The notes beneath the pieces were generated by a model. That model was not told the origin of the DNA. It saw only the letters and a program-made list of their open reading frames with translations, and ran no database searches. A stretch of DNA of 13,610 nucleotides from an uncultured Elusimicrobia bacterium (GTDB taxonomy: Bacteria > Elusimicrobiota > Endomicrobiia > Endomicrobiales > Endomicrobiaceae). Below, piece by piece: positions 13,044 to 13,610 of the stretch (position 1 is its first letter; the number at the start of each line of letters is the position of its first letter). The position numbers and the translations under genes were made by a program. The stretch spans positions 1-13,610 of the forward strand of contig ONUQ01000124.1 in NCBI GenBank assembly GCA_900321055.1. The letters are read 5' to 3'.

Positions 13044-13610
13044 CTAAATAAGTTCAATGGCTTTATTTGCCAAAAGTATTCCAAAAATACTTGTAATTAT
13101 GGGTATAGAACCTAAAATTTTCGGTCCGCCGTTTTTCCCGTATTGTTGTCCTTCTTTTTTAGGTAAAGGTATTGGTTTTATTTGCGGAGTTTGTTCTGAA
13201 AAAACACAAGGTATACCTTGTGTTATTCCAAGTTGCCTTAAGTCTCCTCTCAATCTTTGGGCTAATTTACAATTATATGTTTCAAATAAATCTGCATATT
13301 TTATAGAAAAAGGATCTGTCTTTAATGCTGCCCCCATAGAAGAAATAATTTTTATATTCCTTTTATAGCAATATTCAAGTAATCTTAATTTTGGATTGTA
13401 CGAATCTATTGCATCTATAACAATATCCGGTTTATCGGAAAATATTATTTCAAAAGTGTCTGTATTTGCAAATGTGTCAAAAGTTTCAACTTTACAGTTT
13501 GGATTTATATCTAAAATTCTTTTTTTTGCAAGTTCTGTTTTTTTTATTCCAATTGTTGAATGTAAAGCAAAAAGTTGTCTGTTTATATTTGATTCTTGAA
13601 CTATATCAAA
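13044..13610 (-). CDS. tcdA: TcdA-type tRNA threonylcarbamoyladenosine dehydratase (5' partial)
   Basis: The open frame runs past the right edge; 188 C-terminal residues are visible. TcdA (YgdL/CsdL) is an E1-like ATP-dependent enzyme that cyclises t6A37 of ANN-decoding tRNAs to ct6A. The visible part shows the E1-like SNINRQ motif with its ATP-contacting Asn and Arg, then TIG, INPNCKVE and VIDAIDS (the adenylation-domain Asp). SSMGAALKTDP and the LAQRLRGDLRQLGI segment are typical of TcdA rather than ThiF or MoeB. No CxxC zinc pairs are visible in this part. The GxGGVGS nucleotide loop would lie outside the window. An ATG at 13337 is internal, not the start, because homology continues upstream in the same frame to the window edge. 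Confidence 0.85.
   Translation of the reverse strand, partial: FDIVQESNINRQLFALHSTIGIKKTELAKKRILDINPNCKVETFDTFANTDTFEIIFSDKPDIVIDAIDSYNPKLRLLEYCYKRNIKIISSMGAALKTDPFSIKYADLFETYNCKLAQRLRGDLRQLGITQGIPCVFSEQTPQIKPIPLPKKEGQQYGKNGGPKILGSIPIITSIFGILLANKAIELI

Noticed and set aside
13044..13337. A complete small gene starting at the ATG at 13337
   Set aside because: The same frame continues without a stop to the window edge and encodes conserved TcdA sequence, so this ATG is internal.

Overview
The window is very AT-rich bacterial chromosome. It looks like a diderm (outer-membrane) anaerobe. The left edge carries a beta-barrel-like protein C-terminus followed by an LPP20-like lipoprotein pair. A clear HydF implies an [FeFe]-hydrogenase, and PilZ suggests cyclic-di-GMP signalling. 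Elusimicrobiota (Endomicrobia-like), Brachyspira-like or gut Melainabacteria-like genomes would fit this composition and gene set, but the sequence alone does not decide among them. There are no insertion sequences, CRISPR arrays, tRNA or rRNA genes, and the content is mostly chromosomal housekeeping.

Region 1 (1-2134, + strand): the C-terminus of an outer-membrane-like protein, then a lipoprotein (108-809) and a larger exported protein (812-2134). The latter two are adjacent and share an LPP20-like N-terminal region. Region 2 (2135-2384): a convergent gap with one weak hairpin.

Region 3 (2385-6409, - strand): a tightly coupled four-gene operon, transcribed right to left. It runs xerC-type recombinase, a UBA/TS-N-like protein of unknown function, a radical SAM/SPASM-like protein, then hydF. 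The first two junctions are 4-nt ATGA overlaps and the last is a 14-nt overlap. xerC has a consensus -10 box placed so that its transcript would be leaderless, just downstream of an intrinsic terminator that closes topA.

Region 4 (6492-11092, - strand): an extended-SDR epimerase, dprA and topA. The order dprA-topA-xerC is a known conserved neighbourhood. A good sigma70-type promoter overlaps the dprA stop codon and would give topA its own transcript with a roughly 238-nt leader.

Region 5 (11170-13610, - strand): a small SLOG/DUF2493 protein, folD, a PilZ protein whose stop codon overlaps the folD ribosome binding site, and the C-terminal part of a TcdA-type E1-like enzyme running off the right edge.

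I see no obvious new defence or mobile system. The best candidate for something undescribed is the xerC-UBA-radical SAM-hydF operon: two proteins without assigned substrates are translationally coupled to a hydrogenase maturase whose guanine-specificity motif is degenerate.
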